This document shows, one piece after another, positions 13,314 through 13,966 of a stretch of DNA of 13,966 bases. The DNA comes from Holosporales bacterium (lineage in GTDB: Bacteria; Pseudomonadota; Alphaproteobacteria; Paracaedibacterales; UBA11393). Within the stretch, counting starts at the first letter, position 1. The number at the start of each line of letters is the position of its first letter. The notes beneath the pieces are model-generated. The model saw only the letters and a list, made by a program, of their open reading frames with translations, was not told the origin of the DNA and searched no databases. The DNA lies in the NCBI GenBank assembly GCA_003542655.1, contig DPKF01000157.1, forward strand, positions 1 to 13,966. Reading direction: 5' to 3'. Position numbers and translations under genes: made by a program.

Positions 13314-13966
13314 ATGTATAGCTTATCTTTTTTAACAAATCAAAAAAATATTGATCTCGTCACATCACTATTAGAACAACATTTTGACACGTTTTCTTGT
13401 TTTGAGGATGAAACCGCAGAACTTTCTGACGTTTTAGATGAGAACGGTTTTTATATCAGTTCACGCTTTATGATTAAACTCATCTTGCAAGATAAAACCT
13501 ATGCACACTTTGTTGAAATGCTGCTTAATAGTGCCCATATAGCATGTGAACAATTTCAAGTTGAGGATATTATAGACCAAGATTGGCTGAAAGTTTGCTA
13601 TGAAAATTTTAAGCCCATTTCAATTGGTCGTTTTTTTATACACAGTTCTTATGCCCCAGAAGTTGTGCCAAACGGTCAGTGTGGACTGATGATTGATGCT
13701 GCAACGGCCTTTGGTAGTGGTGAGCATCAAACGACAAAAGGTTGCTTGACTGCTATTGATCAGATTTTAAAAGACCAAACGATCACAACCGTTCTTGATA
13801 TGGGGTGTGGTTCCGGTATATTGGGGCTTGCCGTTGGCATTGCGCGACCTAATGCTAATATTTTAGGCGTCGATATTGACGCTAAAGCAGTGGATGTGGC
13901 CCGTCATAACGCAACGTTAAATGGTGTGCCAAATTTCAGTGCCGTCACCTCCGATGGATTTGAGTC
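13314..13966 (+). CDS. prmA: Ribosomal protein L11 methyltransferase, 5' part (cut by window edge)
   Basis: SAM-dependent methyltransferase that modifies ribosomal protein L11. The frame is open from the ATG at 13314 to the right edge (217 codons plus 2 bases). The N-terminal ~110 residues are a divergent L11-binding domain ending in DWLKVCYENFKPISIGRFF, where PrmA has its linker motif (W followed by FKPI). Next comes IDAATAFGSGEHQTTKGCL, the PrmA version of DPGLAFGTGTHPTT. The SAM-binding motif I is VLDMGCGSGILGLA, and motif II is around GVDIDAKAV. The FGSGEH and IDAAT spellings differ slightly from the textbook motif but keep its pattern. The C-terminal catalytic NPP-type motif lies outside the window. 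It is separated from the upstream genes by a terminator and so is a new transcription unit. Confidence 0.93.
   Translation, partial: MYSLSFLTNQKNIDLVTSLLEQHFDTFSCFEDETAELSDVLDENGFYISSRFMIKLILQDKTYAHFVEMLLNSAHIACEQFQVEDIIDQDWLKVCYENFKPISIGRFFIHSSYAPEVVPNGQCGLMIDAATAFGSGEHQTTKGCLTAIDQILKDQTITTVLDMGCGSGILGLAVGIARPNANILGVDIDAKAVDVARHNATLNGVPNFSAVTSDGFE

Noticed and set aside
1..13966. Mobile elements, att sites, tRNAs, toxin-antitoxin pairs or a defence island
   Set aside because: I looked on both strands and saw no transposase, integrase, tRNA fold, inverted-repeat ends or defence-type gene; genes are housekeeping and tightly packed.

Overview
The window is AT-rich, tightly packed chromosomal DNA of a Gram-negative bacterium. 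The gene content points to an alphaproteobacterium: a mitochondrial-MPP-like M16 peptidase, a beta-carbonic anhydrase, an alpha-type dnaG-rpoD pair and a very short SRP RNA. The base composition and the divergent symporter would fit a host-associated lineage of the Holosporales/Rickettsiales type, but that placement is inference from gene style and no search was run. There is no phage, IS element, CRISPR array, tRNA or rRNA. Almost all genes are housekeeping, and I see no clearly new multi-gene system.

Layout. Positions 1-338 (minus) hold the N-terminal part of thioredoxin reductase (trxB), cut by the window edge. Divergent from it lies the 4.5S/SRP RNA gene (about 516-599) with its own promoter, then dnaX and a YbaB-family nucleoid protein overlapping by 4 bases, then a divergent dicarboxylate/amino-acid:cation symporter-family gene in the place where recR often sits. 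A convergent two-gene minus-strand unit follows: an M16 zinc peptidase and then engB (4448-5698 and 3796-4440), with the peptidase stop codon inside the engB ribosome-binding site. A divergent intergenic region leads to an SDR oxidoreductase that may carry an N-terminal membrane anchor.

From 6860 to 12751 runs a compact plus-strand operon: ppx/gppA, dnaG, rpoD, an AmpD-type amidase and a beta-carbonic anhydrase. Adjacent genes overlap or are separated by at most 2 bases. It is a variant of the macromolecular-synthesis (dnaG-rpoD) operon extended with a polyphosphate/pppGpp phosphohydrolase, a peptidoglycan amidase and a CO2/bicarbonate enzyme. A small secreted orphan protein follows with its own near-consensus promoter and a strong Rho-independent terminator. 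The window ends in the 5' part of prmA (ribosomal protein L11 methyltransferase), which is open to the right edge.

The points most worth a second look are: a run of ten A in dnaX, where slippage in either direction would give a gamma-like short subunit within 8 codons; the symporter homologue, which lacks the acidic Na+ ligands and substrate arginines of its family; the carbonic anhydrase with Met in place of the Arg of the Asp-Arg dyad; the membrane-anchored or dual-start SDR; the Asp-Ser repeat in the sigma factor; and the secreted orphan.
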